Shown here one piece after another: positions 63,942 through 64,000 of a stretch of DNA of 64,000 nt (position 1 is its first letter; each line of letters begins with the position of its first letter). The stretch is taken from assembly GCA_046760505.1 (NCBI GenBank), contig JBHIEG010000005.1, forward strand, positions 21,868 to 85,867, written 5' to 3'. The translations under genes and the position numbers were made by a program. Below the pieces are notes generated by a model. That model saw only the letters and a program-made list of their open reading frames with translations, did no database searches and was not told the origin of the DNA. The stretch comes from CAYFZR01 sp046760505 [NCBI: Candidatus Hydrothermarchaeota archaeon] (lineage in GTDB: Archaea > CAYFZR01).

Positions 63942-64000
63942 TTACAAATTGTTTAAAACGTCTCTTCCAATTAGAACATTTTTATACTCTTCTTCTGGAG
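63942..64000 (-). CDS. Partial gene at right edge, possible aspartyl-protease-like C-terminus
   Basis: One minus-strand frame enters from the right edge and ends at TAA 63942-63944, reading PEEEYKNVLIGRDVLNNL. The LIGRDVLN pattern occurs near the end of retropepsin-like clan AA proteases, which is a guess from eighteen residues. It lies just upstream of the MNT gene on the same strand. Confidence 0.3.
   Translation of the reverse strand, partial: PEEEYKNVLIGRDVLNNL

Overview
The window is a dense, AT-rich archaeal chromosome segment. Archaeal and not bacterial markers are pelota, RqcH/NEMF, ABCE1, the Rrp4/Rrp41/Rrp42 exosome, the RNase P proteins Rpp30 and Pop5, SBDS, TFE, RpoP, proteins S3Ae, S17e, L15e and L37Ae, prefoldin, KEOPS subunits, proteasome alpha and geranylgeranyl reductase. 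TATA boxes about 25 bases upstream of leaderless genes occur beside genes with strong Shine-Dalgarno sites. The content fits a euryarchaeal lineage. A DUF39 protein fused to ferredoxin motifs hints at methanogens or their relatives, but I cannot name the species. No cdc6, rRNA, CRISPR array or insertion sequence was seen.

Layout. 1-9.3 kb: ribosome rescue genes (pelota cut by the left edge, RqcH, ABCE1), an orphan TrpB2, and a minus-strand operon of an unknown protein, a Roadblock protein and a tandem V4R protein. 9.3-19.1 kb: phosphoglycerate mutase and two-ACT SerB; the Bud32-ITPase-S15-RecJ/DHH-Pcc1 cluster; SerS, S3Ae, BtpA and DUF92. 19.3-24.8 kb: GlmM/GlmU-type UDP-sugar genes, a YchF-like GTPase and SerA. 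24.8-34.3 kb: the archaeal exosome superoperon (L15e, COG1325, Rpp30, Pop5, PsmA, SBDS, Rrp4, Rrp41, Rrp42, L37Ae, RpoP, Brix, Pcc1-like, prefoldin beta, DHH), interrupted after L15e by a secreted or membrane-anchored protein. 34.3-44.6 kb: UPF0282, DRG GTPase, lipid reductase, CDF transporter, purF/purC/purM, dapB, S17e, a candidate structured RNA and Kae1.

44.6-54.2 kb: a glycosyltransferase, tRNA-Thr(GGT), a SixA-like phosphatase, then a minus-strand run from a PUA/PP-loop/ferredoxin protein through an MnmC-like methyltransferase, Trm56, an ATP-grasp enzyme and TFE to a DUF39-ferredoxin protein. 54.3-64 kb: a second Roadblock protein, XerA with a 28-bp dif-like palindrome just upstream, a second RecJ-like DHH protein, an MBL hydrolase, a UDP-ManNAc dehydrogenase, hisH-hisA-hisB with a HisB lacking its HHxxED motif, a frameshifted acylphosphatase, two related tiny ORFs (one broken) and a HEPN/MNT toxin-antitoxin pair. 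This right end looks the most accessory.

Functional themes are translation quality control, RNA processing, t6A synthesis (Kae1, Bud32, two Pcc1-like proteins), serine synthesis (SerA, SerB, with SerS nearby), purine and histidine synthesis, and UDP-sugar synthesis. All functions are inferred from motifs and gene order read by eye; no database search was run.
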